DNA of 64,000 nt, from the NCBI GenBank assembly GCA_036429605.1, contig CM071589.1, forward strand, positions 248,001-312,000, written 5' to 3'. Below the pieces are notes generated by a model. The model worked only from the letters and a program-made list of their open reading frames with translations, ran no database searches and was not told where the DNA came from. Shown in pieces: positions 53,421 to 64,000 of this stretch. The DNA comes from Cladobotryum mycophilum (taxonomy: Eukaryota; Ascomycota; Sordariomycetes; Hypocreales; Hypocreaceae). Positions within the stretch are counted from its first letter, which is position 1, and each line of letters opens with the position of its first letter. The translations under genes and the position numbers were made by a program.

Positions 53421-54901
53421 TTAGTATTTCCAATAATCACCAATCTTACTAATATCCTCCGCCAAAGCCGGGGGGTTATCCAAAGCAGGGAAATGTCCAC
53501 CGAACTCTTGGACTGTAGGTACGTCAGCAACATGTCACCATCCTTCCATCTGATGAAGAGCGGGGGCTCACATTTGTAATAGACCAGGTTGCCAACCTTT
53601 GCAACCAGCTCCTTTGGCCAGAAGCCGTTGTTGTAGTTGAAGCTGGAGTACAAAAGAGGGGCATCTGTTGGGGCTTTGGTGAATGTGGTTCGGAAGCCAT
53701 TCGGGTTCTGGTTGTAAATGTACACGGATGAGGCGAAGGTCTGAGTGAGATAGTAAAAGGAGACATGGCGAAGAATCTCATTGTGAGTGATTAGAGATGG
53801 CCCAGTTCCTTGTCGAGGATCGGACCCTGTGTGGTAATGTCGTCTCAGTACAGCTGTCAACCAAGGAAGAAACAATATGATACTCACAAAGAATAATCTT
53901 TTCGCCAATCCATGTCAATTGACCGACAGGGCTGTCGTAAAGTGCAAGGCCAATTGTGTTTGGCTACAAAGAGGTGCGGTTAGCGAGTTCGAGATGTGGT
54001 GAAAGCTCTAGAGTTGGATAACTACTCACCTTGGTCACATGTTCCTGAAAGTATGCAAAGCCACCCGTGAAGAAGTCGAGGCCTCTCTGTTCCTGATCAA
54101 TCTCCGGGCCAGACAGAGTGATGTTTTCAGCAGTCAATTGCTCTGGGTTGGGAGGGAAGAATGGTAGAAAGTTGAAGTGTGCTGCTCGGGCTGAAGTGTT
54201 GTAACCCTCATACATGTAATACCCCACAGCACATCCCCAATCCGTTCCATGCACGGCGTACTTATCGTATCCAAGAGTCTCGGTCATGAGAGTGTTGAAG
54301 ATTCGAGCTGTATCGGAGTTGTCCCACTTGTCCGGTGCAACAGATGATAGACCAAATCCAGGCAGAGACGGTATGACGACATTGAATGACGTGCCCTTGG
54401 TACCATTTTTGCCCGTCAATGGATCAACCAGGTGAATCATTTCTAGAACTGAACCTGGCCACCCATGTAGCAGAATAAGTGGAATGGCATTGGGATCCTT
54501 GGACTTTTCGTGTATGAAGTGAATGTCCTGCCCTTCAATGTTGGTCGTAAAATGATGGTATCTATGAAGTCAGTCTACGTCCTTTGAGAGTGAAGACGGA
54601 TATTTTCCCCATACTTGTTAATAGACTCTTGCTCTTTTTCCCAACTGAAACTCGTGATCCATTCGTGGGTCAAGTCCTTGAGTGTAGAGAGCGGCAGCCC
54701 CGTCGATATGGTCGTGTTATGGCTGTCTTTCTGCGCTGGAGCTTCGGTGGGAGGGAAATTGGTCCTCTTGATCAAGTCGAGCATGTGTGGAACGTGCGAA
54801 GAAAGGTTGATCTGAATAGGCTTGACGGCGGAGGGTGTCTGTATAGAGGTGGCCTCGGACAAAAGTCCGAGGGCCAGTGGCAGAATAGAGTATGTCCTCA
54901 T
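53421..54901 (-). CDS. Secreted epoxide hydrolase (EHN + alpha/beta hydrolase)
   Basis: Five exons, complement of 53421-53512, 53572-53826, 53888-53963, 54030-54561 and 54615-54901, giving 413 residues; every phase agrees. ATG at 54901 with a signal-like leader (MRTYSILPLALGLLSEATS). N-terminal epoxide-hydrolase domain (PIQINLSSHVPHMLDLIKRT, FTTNIEGQDIHFIHEKS), then the alpha/beta hydrolase core: oxyanion motif LLHGWPGSVLEM, nucleophile Asp in AVHGTDWGCAVG, lid Tyr candidates in VSFYYLTQTF, and the catalytic His in QEFGGHFPALDNP. Opens epoxides to diols; microsomal-type family, probably acting in the secretory pathway or outside. The GTDWG motif replaces the more common GGDWG. Confidence 0.88.
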
Positions 54902-55627
54902 CTTTGTGCTAAGACGGGCTACTGATCGTTCAGAGAGTTCTAAAGAAGGTTAAATTTAATGATATCTTAGTATATCAAGAAGAATGTGTATTTCGTTTTT
55001 AATTCAATGATATCTGCCAGAGAGTTGACCTTTATATACGTCATGTTTGTGACGGTTTTAAGTTCGGGGACTTTTATCTCCATGATCCATCCATAAGCGG
55101 TATGTGCAAGACACGGCTTACCGATCAACTCCCAGAACCTATCGATTCAGAGATGCATACCGCATGTCTCATTAGCGTAAGCTATATACATCTCATTTAT
55201 AATCCACAGATCCACTACGCCAAGATTCATGACTCGATTGCTTCTGTGCTCCTCATTCGTTCATATGCGAGCTCCATGGGTTGGGCAACATGCATGGGAT
55301 AAAGTGTATGTTGTTAGTAATGCAATACCTTTGGAATCTTATGCTTACAATGTTAATTTAACGTCAAGTACGCCTTTTACTCTATCCATTAGCTTTGAGC
55401 TCGACTGACTGCCCAGCTGATGCCCGAGAACCGTAAAGGCGCAACACCAATACACCGAGGAAAATAGCGAATAGCGAGCTCGTCATCATAATTCACAAAT
55501 TGCGTCATCTCGTACCCAAGATTGTCAATTACAAGAGCTTTCAATTCTAAAAATGATCATCTAACAATTGCCTACGTCTATTATACAAAGAAACCTACAA
55601 ATATTCTACTCATTCCCGGGTAACACA
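54902..55627. other. Intergenic
   Basis: Epoxide hydrolase promoter and 3' flank of the DUF3632 gene. No gene is supported. Confidence 0.5.
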
Positions 55628-56898
55628 TCACCAACGCTTAACCACATTTCGGAACTTGTTCTTCAAAGGTTGCACCCTCGATTTCCTCCCACCAGATGAC
55701 TTTGGCGTGCCCAACAACAATCGACACCTTAGCATGAACAGCTTGCACCATTTCCAGGGTAGCTGAAGCGTGGATCGAATGCGTTTCCAGAGCGATATCT
55801 CTTCCTCTTCCTCTTCTGTGACATGCTTCTCATCCTCAACACTCTTGGCCTTGACTTGGGCCTTGTCTTTGAGCTGGCTCTCTGCCAAGGTTCCGTTTTC
55901 CACCGCATTCATCACCTGTATAGCTTGCTCAATCCGCTCGGGAGTAGCGCTTTCCAGTTCAAAGTCGTCCCAATTTTCGGAAATATCTTCCAATCTCTTC
56001 TTCCAGTAGTGCCACCTGTCCACACTGATCAGAGGGAAGGTCTTTTCCTCGCAGAGAGAACCGAGTCGGAAGGCTCTTGTCCTTTGTTCGTCAAGCTCCG
56101 TGTTCTGGGTCGTGAGAAACCAGTAGAGAGCTGGACCATACCGCATAATCCATTCCGTAGCTACCCAGAGTCCGCAGTCCATTTTAGGACCATTAGGAAC
56201 TGGCTCCTCTAAAGCATCTCTCACAGTCGCGAGAGGATAGAGAGAGCCCATTTCCAGTGGGTCAAGAGCACTGTATCGTGCGATGAAGGAACTGGTATTC
56301 TTCCATTTGGAGACATCTTCTTCCGTGAAGTCGTCAAGATGAGTAGGATCTAGAGTAATGTCAGCTTATTGTCGCCTGTGGAGTTAACATGGAATTGGGG
56401 AAGCATACTGAACCAATGATCCCTTATGCAAGCAATCAGATTCGGCAAGTTTTCCCACTTCATTTCATCCTATGATATGAAACATTAGCACGAGGCGCAA
56501 ACAGCCACATTACTTGGACTGCGGTGTGCAACAAGTAAGTAACATACCGATTCTGGATTTGTAACCAGGCCGTCAAGCTGCGCGAGATGGACAACAACCA
56601 GGAGCAATGTGTCTTGCAGGAGGTGGTCTGGAGGAGCCCAGTTCACAATGGACAAGAGGATTTCCCACAGATCCCAAAACCGCTCTGACACACTCTGTAG
56701 TGACTCGTCTGCGGTGATGATGGCTTGCAGATTCGTCGCAATCTTTTTGGCTTTGACGGGCACGTCGTCTGAGCTTGGTAGATGCTTCAAAAAAATGCGG
56801 AGGATTGCCTTTTGGGTTCTTGAGGTGAAGTATTCGCGGGCAGGCCTTAGAGCAGTCTTCAACTCTTGAGAGGACATCATGACGGTTTGGGTAGTCAT
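55628..56898 (-). CDS. DUF3632-family protein
   Basis: Three exons. ATG at 56898 starts MTTQTVMMSSQELKTALRPA; introns follow QLDGLVTNPES (GTATGT donor, phase 0) and ACIRDHWF (GTATGC, phase 1). The second exon begins DEMKWENLPNLIACIRDHW and the last exon holds FIARYSALDPLEMGSLYPLA and GLWVATEWIMRYGPALYWFL. The order, helical character and the LDPLE/WI..GP region match DUF3632, a fungus-specific family of unknown function. The C-terminal tail is charged, with an acidic run (VTEEEEEEISLWKR) then a very basic end (NKFRNVVKRW). Soluble, function unknown. Confidence 0.75.
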
Positions 56899-58126
56899 TG
56901 TGATAAAGTGTTGAGATTAGCGACTGGACGCTTGAATCGCACCTCCAGTGGCAGTTGACAAGGTGGTCGTAAGAAGAGATGGAAATGGATGAGACGAGAA
57001 CTGGTGCATCAAAATTTCATCTTGTAAATGGACATTTGATCTTTAAAGGGCATGCAGACATGATGGAGCCTCCAAAAGGCCTCCGTGAGTGATGCAAACT
57101 CTCGTGAGCAAAGTGCAAGGCGCAGTTGAACTTCCAGAGGTCTAGAAAACGGTCGCTGTTGGGTCAGGTCACGTTCTGTCCTTGTACCATTTTTAGGCCT
57201 GGCTTCAACGGGTCGCCAGTGGAGAGCGGCCATGCGTCAAGGCTGCATTGCATGTCTGAGCCTGGCGCCTAGAAGCCTTTTTCACGTAACCGCCGCCGAC
57301 GACGACAAAAACATTGTTAAATTTGGCTTGAGCTGCGGTGTGCATGTCGGAGGCGACTCACTTGAGCGGTAATAGCCTCGATAAAGGGTCTACGAGGCAC
57401 CCGCGAGGTTACCATTACTGTTGGTGATGTCTTCTGCAAACCGGTCGCCTGGGTCGCGGCCTCGGTCTCACACAGCCGCCTCTGAACTGCGCCCGTTTAC
57501 TGGTTGGCCGGGTTGATCAACGTTACACTCCGTTTTCCACTGTTGCCATAGCCTGATTTGCTTGAATGCGGACCAACAGCAGTTCCAGGGCCCAATCAAT
57601 GTCGTGAAATCCTACCAACACGATTGTGCTTGAGACCTCACCTGACACAGAGGGTGGCCGTCTTTCAGGTTAGCCGCCAAACCAAGTGGCACAGACGAGG
57701 CTATTCACCAGGCTCTTTATACAGCACGAATACTTTGACCCAAATCCCCAGCCAGAGGTCCAACTGTGTTGGCCCGTTGAATACTGAATGGTTTGGGGCG
57801 TAGACAATGGATGCATGAACACGGTAAGAGAGGGCGCGTATGTACCTTTTCAGTTGGCGAATGAGGACTGGTGTCCAAGAATAAATGCTTAATCTGAGGG
57901 AAACAATCTGGAGTTGATATGTATATAAATTCTGGCTGTTTCTTTGGATATGGTTCTAAGTCAAACAATCCAGTCGCATCAATTTGAGTCTACGAAAGCG
58001 TGGTGGATAAACCGCTGATAACTTCACACTCCTTTTGTCGCATTATTGTTGATCACACACACTGATATCACATCTACAATATCACTACCTTCATTTATTT
58101 ATCCCTTCCTCATTCAAATTCCCACA
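56899..58126. other. Intergenic between divergent genes
   Basis: About 1.2 kb holding the promoters of the DUF3632 and Ser/Thr-rich genes. Short frames lack any domain. Confidence 0.45.
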
Positions 58127-58967
58127 ATGGTTTGGGGTTCAAAATCCTCTTCTGGTTCACCAAACACTCCTCCACCCAAATCTTCTCTCCGTATCCGACC
58201 CTGGGGCTCCAAGTCGAGCTCCAGTTCGAGGAATGGTTCAACTACACAGTTAGCATCTACTTCTGATGCTACCCCTTCGACGGGAACCGAGGCTACCAAG
58301 AGCCGTACCAGCTCAACTGCTCCTCTCGTCTCAGTTTGGAACGCCAAGCCTAGTCGAGTCTCTACTCCTATCAATACAAATTCAACCACCGCAGCGACTT
58401 CAACAAAGGCGTCGAGACCTACTCCTACCACCATCTCTTCATCTACAGATACCCCTACAAGCCGTTCTTCAAAGCTTCAGTACTCAGCTATTGTTTGCAA
58501 TGCACCAGAACCTCCCATAAAACCACCACGTACCCCAACCGATTCATCATACGTGAGCGACGTCCCTCATAAATGCTCTTATCATGTAACTAATAGTCAA
58601 TCAGTTCAGCTTCAAAGGGGTGCCCTATAATGGTCAAGGAACGCCCACATGGATATACGCCAGAGATGCCAGGCGCCAGGTGGACACTGCAAAACCACTG
58701 GCGTCAAAGGGAATGGATGCCTATCCTTCTCGTTTTGACAATTTCGAGGGCCTTCCACTGCAAGCAGATGCCACAATAATCCACATCCCATTGAAGCCCC
58801 GGTCAAACAAAACCTGGTCACCCGGAAACCCACGCGGTGCATGGCGAGCATTTTACAATGAAATGTGCCGCAAGATCTTTGACGTTGGATATCATGATCC
58901 GAAGAAGCAGCAAACAGGAAGTGGCCAACGCGAGTTCTCCCTGGCTAATTATCATGCAAAGGCTTAG
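58127..58967 (+). CDS. Hypothetical Ser/Thr-rich protein
   Basis: Two exons, 58127-58552 and 58605-58967, 262 residues. ATG at 58127 (MVWGSKSSSGSPNTPPPKSS). The intron (GTGAGC donor, ACTAATAG branch, CAATCAG acceptor) is phase 0. The first exon is low-complexity Ser/Thr/Pro with a repeated WGSKSSS motif, probably disordered. The second exon looks folded: FSFKGVPYNGQGTPTWIYAR, ATIIHIPLKPRSNKTW and GAWRAFYNEMCRKIFDVGYH. No signal peptide or known catalytic motif; I do not recognise the family. Confidence 0.65.
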
Positions 58968-60375
58968 TCCTTGAGCCTAATTTCCACGGTACTCGCACAT
59001 CTGCATACCCTGTCTTTCACTGAATGTTTGGAGTATCATATCTTTTTGGGATTTGGAAACAGTTTAGGGCGTTGGGACTAAACAGATTGTTTACATGTAG
59101 AATAGCGTCCCGTCGAAACACATATTATCTATTAACATGAGATTTTTCTCTCCGTTCACAACCGCGTGCTTTTGGTCCAGTTTAGACTTTGCCATCCATT
59201 GCATCGTCTATTCTGACCCATTCAAATGCTTTCCCCATTAAGAATCTGGATCCGATGCTAAAGCCGTGAGAAATGTGTCCAAGTTGCTACGCTTGACAAT
59301 CAATGGTACCGAAAGCATCTGCCACCGGATTAAGCCAGGTTGATGCTCGGACGCTACAAGTGTGATAACTTCGCTTACCGGCACCAAACCTCTGAAAGTT
59401 CTGGATCAACATGTTTTTTTAAAGCGCTGCCGTAGCCGAGATAGAACATCTCCGCGCTTGGATCCTACTGTTTTCTTGGATTTAGAGATTGGTAGGCTGA
59501 TGATTCGTAGACTACCCAGCCCGACTACATCATCGCATTCAGCTGCTGACGTGGTGCATGAACGACAAATCGGGATTCCCCTCTCATGCTAAATGATCTG
59601 AGACGAGGAAAAACATGTACTACAATGAAGTCGTAGAATGAAAGCAGATTTGGTTCTAGTAACATGTCAGACAAAGGTTTTGGGGGCAATTGCCAGTCAT
59701 CTAAATAGCCCATTCTACCTCACTAGTCGTTTCTCTGCTAAATAAATAATGGCATACGAAAGCTGTAAAGCAATAGACATCAAATTTTGAGGCGCCTGCC
59801 ACCGGTTATACATGTAGTCCCTCCAATTCATGTTTGCCATCGTAGTCTTTCTCCTAGAGATTCTGTGAAGTGTGCAAAGAGTTGTCTAGCAAGGGGGACA
59901 CTGTAGCTACTGAAGCGGCACTCACACGCGATCTTCTAGAGAATTTGAACCTGTTTTCACAATCATGGAGTCTATCGTTTTCTAAGACTGCCCTCCGGAT
60001 CAATAATATGACGGGTAAGGAAACAACTTGGAATGCTTCCTTCAGTAAATGATGGGGGCAAGCAGATGCAACTTCGATGACGTCATGTGCGATCTCATTC
60101 ATTCATCATAGAGAACCGTTCAGAGACCTTTCGCCTCAAACACCAGTGTTCAAAATTACATACACCAAAATATTAAACTAATGTTTTCTCAGCGGCTTAG
60201 AGTTGAATGTCTCTTCTCTACATGGCTCTCGCATGGCCATTCGCGTGTTGAGCGCCTCATTCGAAACACCTTGCTTGTCGAAACGACCTGCAGAGGCTCA
60301 ACTTACACACAGTGCGTTAGGTCTTTTACATCCCTCAAGCCTTCTGCAGTGGAAGAGAGTGCTGTCCGAGTCAAA
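58968..60375. other. Intergenic
   Basis: No supported gene. The frame of the DHH gene is open back to an ATG at 60181, so part of this region may be its coding or leader sequence. Confidence 0.45.
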
Positions 60376-61764
60376 ATGAAACGAGTCGCATCCTCTGCCT
60401 TGAAATCTTCGCCGAAAAGGAAGAGAATTCCAAGTCCGGTGCCAGAATATCACTCAGCACCCTCACTTAAGGACGGAGTAGGTAATATCATCTGGCCAGC
60501 CCCCAAAGACCAAATTGAGGCAGCTCGGAATTTTATTCTTGAATGGTTTGTCGACGCTCTCAAATTATGCAATGCTAGTTAATAGACTTATGGAATGAGT
60601 AGCGTTGCCTCCAAGAAAAAGGCACTGATCGTGCCAGACAAGGATGCAGATGGCCTGACTTCAGGAGCAATACTTGGAAAGACCGTTTTACTTCTCGGGG
60701 TTGATTCGGCACTGTTAGAGACTCATTTACTACAGAAAGGTAATAATGTTCATGATGAAGCGGAAAGAAAAGCCATGGCGGTCAAGCAGCCAGCCTACAT
60801 CTTTATCCTCGATCAAGGTTCACGCAATTCGCCTCCAGTCATCGATGCGCCTCACAAAGCTCTCGTCATCGACCACCATTGGGCTTTAGACGGAGATTTC
60901 CCTCAAGGTGCCCATCACGTCACAGCCTGCAACTCCCCACCAGTAGCCACGAGCTCACTACTCACTTACTACATCTATGAGACACTTCATCGGGATGTCG
61001 AGGCTACTTGCGACTGGCTATGCGTGATGGGTACGCATGGCGATCTTGGCAATTCGTTAAAGTGGGAAGCCCCCTTCCCGGACATGAAACACACATTCAA
61101 GACGTACACAAAAAAAGCACTGAACGATGCGGTGTCTCTCATCAATGCACCCCGACGGACGGCAGCATTCAACGTCCGCACGGCCTGGGAAGCCTTGACG
61201 GCGACAACATCACCCGTCGATTTGCTCAAGAACCCAGCTCTGCTATCTGCAAGAGCTGAGGTCAATGCCGAGGTCGAGCGATGCACGCACACTGCACCGA
61301 AATTCTCAGCCGATGGGCGGATCGCTGTTTTTCGGATCAGTTCCCAGGCCCAAGTCCATCCGGTCATCGCTACGAGGTGGGCTGGGCATTTGCGCAGCGC
61401 CAAGCTGGAGGTTATTCTTGTCGCAAATGAAGGCTACTTGCCAGGAATGGTCAACTTTTCATGTCGAATACCGAAATGCGCGAGGGCGAGGGATCCTCCA
61501 GTGAATATTATTGAGACGCTGCGTCAGCTGGTGGAGAAGGCTGCGGATCCAACACTGAAAGCACGATTGGGCGAGTCGTTTGCACGGGGGCATAAAGAGG
61601 CCAGTGGCGGAATCGTGCCCAAGGATGAGTTTGAGGAGTTGATGGCTACCCTTGACATTGGCGGAAGCACATCTGCGGGTAAAGGCCCCAAGAAGACGAT
61701 GAAGAAACAAGGTGAAATGCCTAAACAAGCCAACACTTTGGCGAATTACTTTCAGAAGAAGTAG
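60376..61764 (+). CDS. DHH-family phosphoesterase
   Basis: Two exons, 60376-60545 and 60600-61764, 444 residues; the phase-2 intron has a GTTTGT donor and GAATGAG acceptor and joins ARNFILE to CSVASKKKALIVPDKDADG. I prefer the ATG at 60376 (MKRVASSALKSSPKRKR), a basic nuclear-type N-terminus; an in-frame ATG at 60181 would add 65 residues of a different, possibly mitochondrial-type character. DHH signature: PDKDADGLTSGAIL (metal-binding Asp), FILDQGSRNSPP, and LVIDHHWAL with the namesake motif. The C-terminal DHHA1-like part includes the nucleotide-binding GHKEASGG. The tail ends AKQANTLANYFQKK-like (QANTLANYFQKK), resembling a PCNA-interacting peptide (QxxxLxxYF). Likely a metal-dependent nuclease or phosphatase. 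Confidence 0.85.
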
Positions 61765-62239
61765 AATACTCAAGAACTTCAATCTGGGGAACGAAGTTGG
61801 ACTAAGATGGTTCTTCTTACTTCGCATCGGATTAAAACAGTTGCTTCTCTTCTTTAACTACTCTGCATTTACCATTTTAGTGATCCGTACCAGTTTATTT
61901 AGACAGATTTCAAGAATTGCGTTGGTTTGTTGTCTACGTTTCTGTCGCAGCCCTTTCAATGGTGTTGGTTGTTTGCCTACTTAGTTAGCTAAGCCATATC
62001 CAATTTGTTGTTGCCGCAAGTTTCTTCCAAAGGCTTCGCAATATCTTGAATGTTGACTTCAATGCATGCATTTATGCAGTCCCGATTTGCTCACGTCACA
62101 CAATCCCACCTCGCCGTGCAGCAATTACAAGCCAATAATGTTGAGCCATGGATTTGCCCCGCTGCAAATGGTAGGGCTGCCATGTGTCCATCCCCGCCAC
62201 AAGAGTTTCGCTCTGTTTACCTCCAAGCTGGCAGTGGCC
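61765..62239. other. Intergenic
   Basis: Promoter of the NLR-like gene and 3' flank of the DHH gene. No gene is supported. Confidence 0.5.
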
Positions 62240-64000
62240 ATGGATCGAATTCATGTCCATGTGCTGCTTGGTTTGGCCATAGTCACGTATCTATGGCTGG
62301 CTGCGAGGCGTTTAAGATGGTCAACAAAGGGACAGAGTTGGATTGGAGAAAAAGATGCGGAGCGGTCGCAGCCCAACGAAGACGAGGTCCGGGCTCGGCC
62401 ACCGATTGAGATCTTATACGCCGGCGACGATATGGCCATGGATGTGGAAGTTGAGTAAGTGTTTTCTTCGTTGCATACGCCGATTTACTGACATTTGTCA
62501 CGGAGCATCATTGCTGTCCATGGTCTTGGATCAAGGGTCGACTGGTCTTGGGTATGGAAAGATGAAACTCGAAATGTCAATTGGCTGAGGGACCGGGATA
62601 TGCTACCTTCGCTTGTGCCGAAAGCAAGGATAATGGCGTATAATTATGACTCAAAATGGCACAAAGATGCGCCCAAGACTCGCATAGAGTTATGCGGGGA
62701 GGAGTTGATGCGAACGATCCACAACAGATATCGTCAAGAGAACATTCGTCGCCCGATTATCTTCATAGGGCACAGTCTTGGTGGGAATGTCATCATCAAT
62801 GTGAGTGGTAGCATCACACCGAGACCACTTCTGGGCACTCTTTCACAATATTGCTAACTCACTATTTTGATCAGGGCCTTGTACATGCAAACAGTGAGCC
62901 TGAATGGTGCTATTTATCAAACATGACTGTCGGTCTCATTTTTCTTGGCTCTCCTTTTCGGGGCACAAAATCCCAGTATCTCATAGATATTGCTGCAAGA
63001 ATCATGGCACCGATGGACTCGCATCGTGGAATCGTCAAGGAATTAGACTACGATAATGAAACTCTTCGGTCTACCCTGAATCGCTTCTGCAGACTTCGAA
63101 ACAGACTCTCCATTTCCGTATCCTGCTTCTTTGAACTGTATGCTTCGGATTATGGAAAAAGAGGTGGGATCAATGGAATTAAAGGCATGGTATGTTTTGT
63201 CGAACGAAAGATTCAACTTGTGCAACAAGCTTACAAGCTCCGAGATTGTGGATGAGGCGTCAGCTTCCATTCCAGGCCTCACCAATATCGCTCTCCAAGC
63301 CGATCACTTCAAAATCAACAAGTTCTCTAGTCCAGAGGATCGCTCATACAAGTTGGTTTCCACGGAGATCCAGGAAATGTTTGCCAATGCGAGAGACACC
63401 GTTCAACACCGCGAAAGACGTACGTCCAACCAGTGCCCGAGCTGATTTACGTTGCTAATACTGTATACAGCTAAAACGATGATCACTGACCGTAATTGTA
63501 AGTACTCTCTACATCATAGGGGTGGGACTGTGTCTAACGAAAACAAGATATCTTGGGCGAGTATCCAAATTGCAGCGTGGTTTTAAACGACCTCTTCCTG
63601 ACAGATCCATTGGAGGACAAAAACGCTTTGAAACGGAAGAAGGGAGCCCGTGCTGAGGGAACCTGTGAGTGGATAATGGGAACCGAAGCCATCACCAAAT
63701 GGCTGCAGGGTGGAATGACTGGGGAAGAGTATGCCATATCGAATATTCTCTGGCTCTATGCAAGCCCAGGCATGGGAAAATCCACCATGTCAATATTCCT
63801 CGCAGAAGAACTGTCGAAAATCTTCACGTCAACTCCATCGAGGACTGCTGCGTACTTTTTCTGCGACTCTAACTTTTCAGAGAGAAGGAAAGTCACTTCA
63901 ATCCTCCGTGGCCTTCTTTTGCAATTTGTACAACAGCACCCAATACTCATGATAAACTACCTTTTACCAAAGTACAATGAGAGGGGCGCAAGGCTTTTCG
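62240..64000 (+). CDS. NLR-like protein: membrane anchor, SesB-like hydrolase, NACHT; 3' end beyond the right edge
   Basis: ATG at 62240 starts MDRIHVHVLLGLAIVTYLWL, a hydrophobic anchor followed by basic residues. After an intron (GTAAGT...CACGGAG) an alpha/beta-hydrolase domain follows: DIIAVHGLGSRVDWSW, ARIMAYNYDSKW and the nucleophile elbow IIFIGHSLGGNVI (GHSLGG), then LIFLGSPFRGTKSQYL. Further short introns at about 62802, 63190, 63419 and 63500 keep the frame. From 63.5 kb a linker (GEYPNCSVVLNDLFLTDPLE) leads to the NACHT NTPase with Walker A LYASPGMGKSTMS and DSNFSERRKVTSILRGLLLQ. This is the architecture of fungal NLR-type incompatibility/immunity proteins whose N-terminal effector is a SesB-like serine hydrolase; the C-terminal repeat domain would lie beyond base 64000. 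Intact as far as seen. Confidence 0.85.

Noticed and set aside
1..64000. CRISPR arrays, rRNA genes, or bacterial-type operons.
   Set aside because: No regularly spaced repeats, rRNA sequence or bacterial signals were seen; the DNA is fungal nuclear.

Overview
The window is nuclear DNA of a filamentous ascomycete, most likely a Sordariomycete of the Hypocreales type. Evidence: short (about 50-80 bp) introns with GTAAGT-like donors and CTGAC/CTAAC-like branch sites; fungus-specific families (Zn2Cys6 regulators, ArAE-type transporter, DUF3632, PRISE reductase, S53 sedolisin, NACHT-type NLR); a Hop-like Mutator transposon; and an intron-containing tRNA-Arg. No core PKS, NRPS or terpene synthase is present, so this is accessory or subtelomere-like gene content and not a complete secondary-metabolite cluster.

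Layout. 0-7 kb: ArAE-family membrane transporter (cut by the left edge), a small Cys-rich membrane protein, a hypothetical gene, and a long protein that joins a 3-hydroxyacyl-CoA dehydrogenase to a YWTD-like propeller. 9-17 kb: SDR, small secreted protein, secreted GMC oxidoreductase, quinone-oxidoreductase-like MDR. 17.7-22.5 kb: basic hypothetical protein, a broken F-box-like gene, and a secreted protein built of six Cys-rich repeats. 25-30 kb: HD-domain cyanamide-hydratase-like enzyme, tiny secreted Cys protein, tRNA-Arg(UCG), and a sedolisin homologue that lacks every catalytic residue. 30-40.6 kb: secreted SMP-30/lactonase-like propeller, nine-exon GH3 beta-glucosidase, PRISE reductase, aldo/keto reductase. 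41-46.5 kb: a Zn2Cys6 regulator gene split by a 3,885-bp Hop-like MULE with perfect 99-bp inverted repeats. 46.8-51.6 kb: MFS transporter and a second Zn2Cys6 regulator, divergently arranged. 53-64 kb: secreted epoxide hydrolase, DUF3632 protein, Ser/Thr-rich protein, DHH phosphoesterase, and an NLR-like gene (membrane anchor + SesB-like hydrolase + NACHT) cut by the right edge.

Two themes stand out. First, the MULE landed exactly on a 3' splice site, so its 10-bp target duplication copies the splice acceptor; it also carries a second, convergently oriented ORF, a layout recalling maize MuDR. Second, eight otherwise good genes each need exactly one extra base to stay open, nearly all at short homopolymers (G5, G6, A5, A6, T6). 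In the genes whose introns I resolved, adding one base also makes total length and intron phases consistent. This pattern looks more like homopolymer under-calling in the assembly than eight independent pseudogenes, and it should temper any claim of gene inactivation. The exceptions are the F-box-like locus and the transposase, which also carry in-frame stops.
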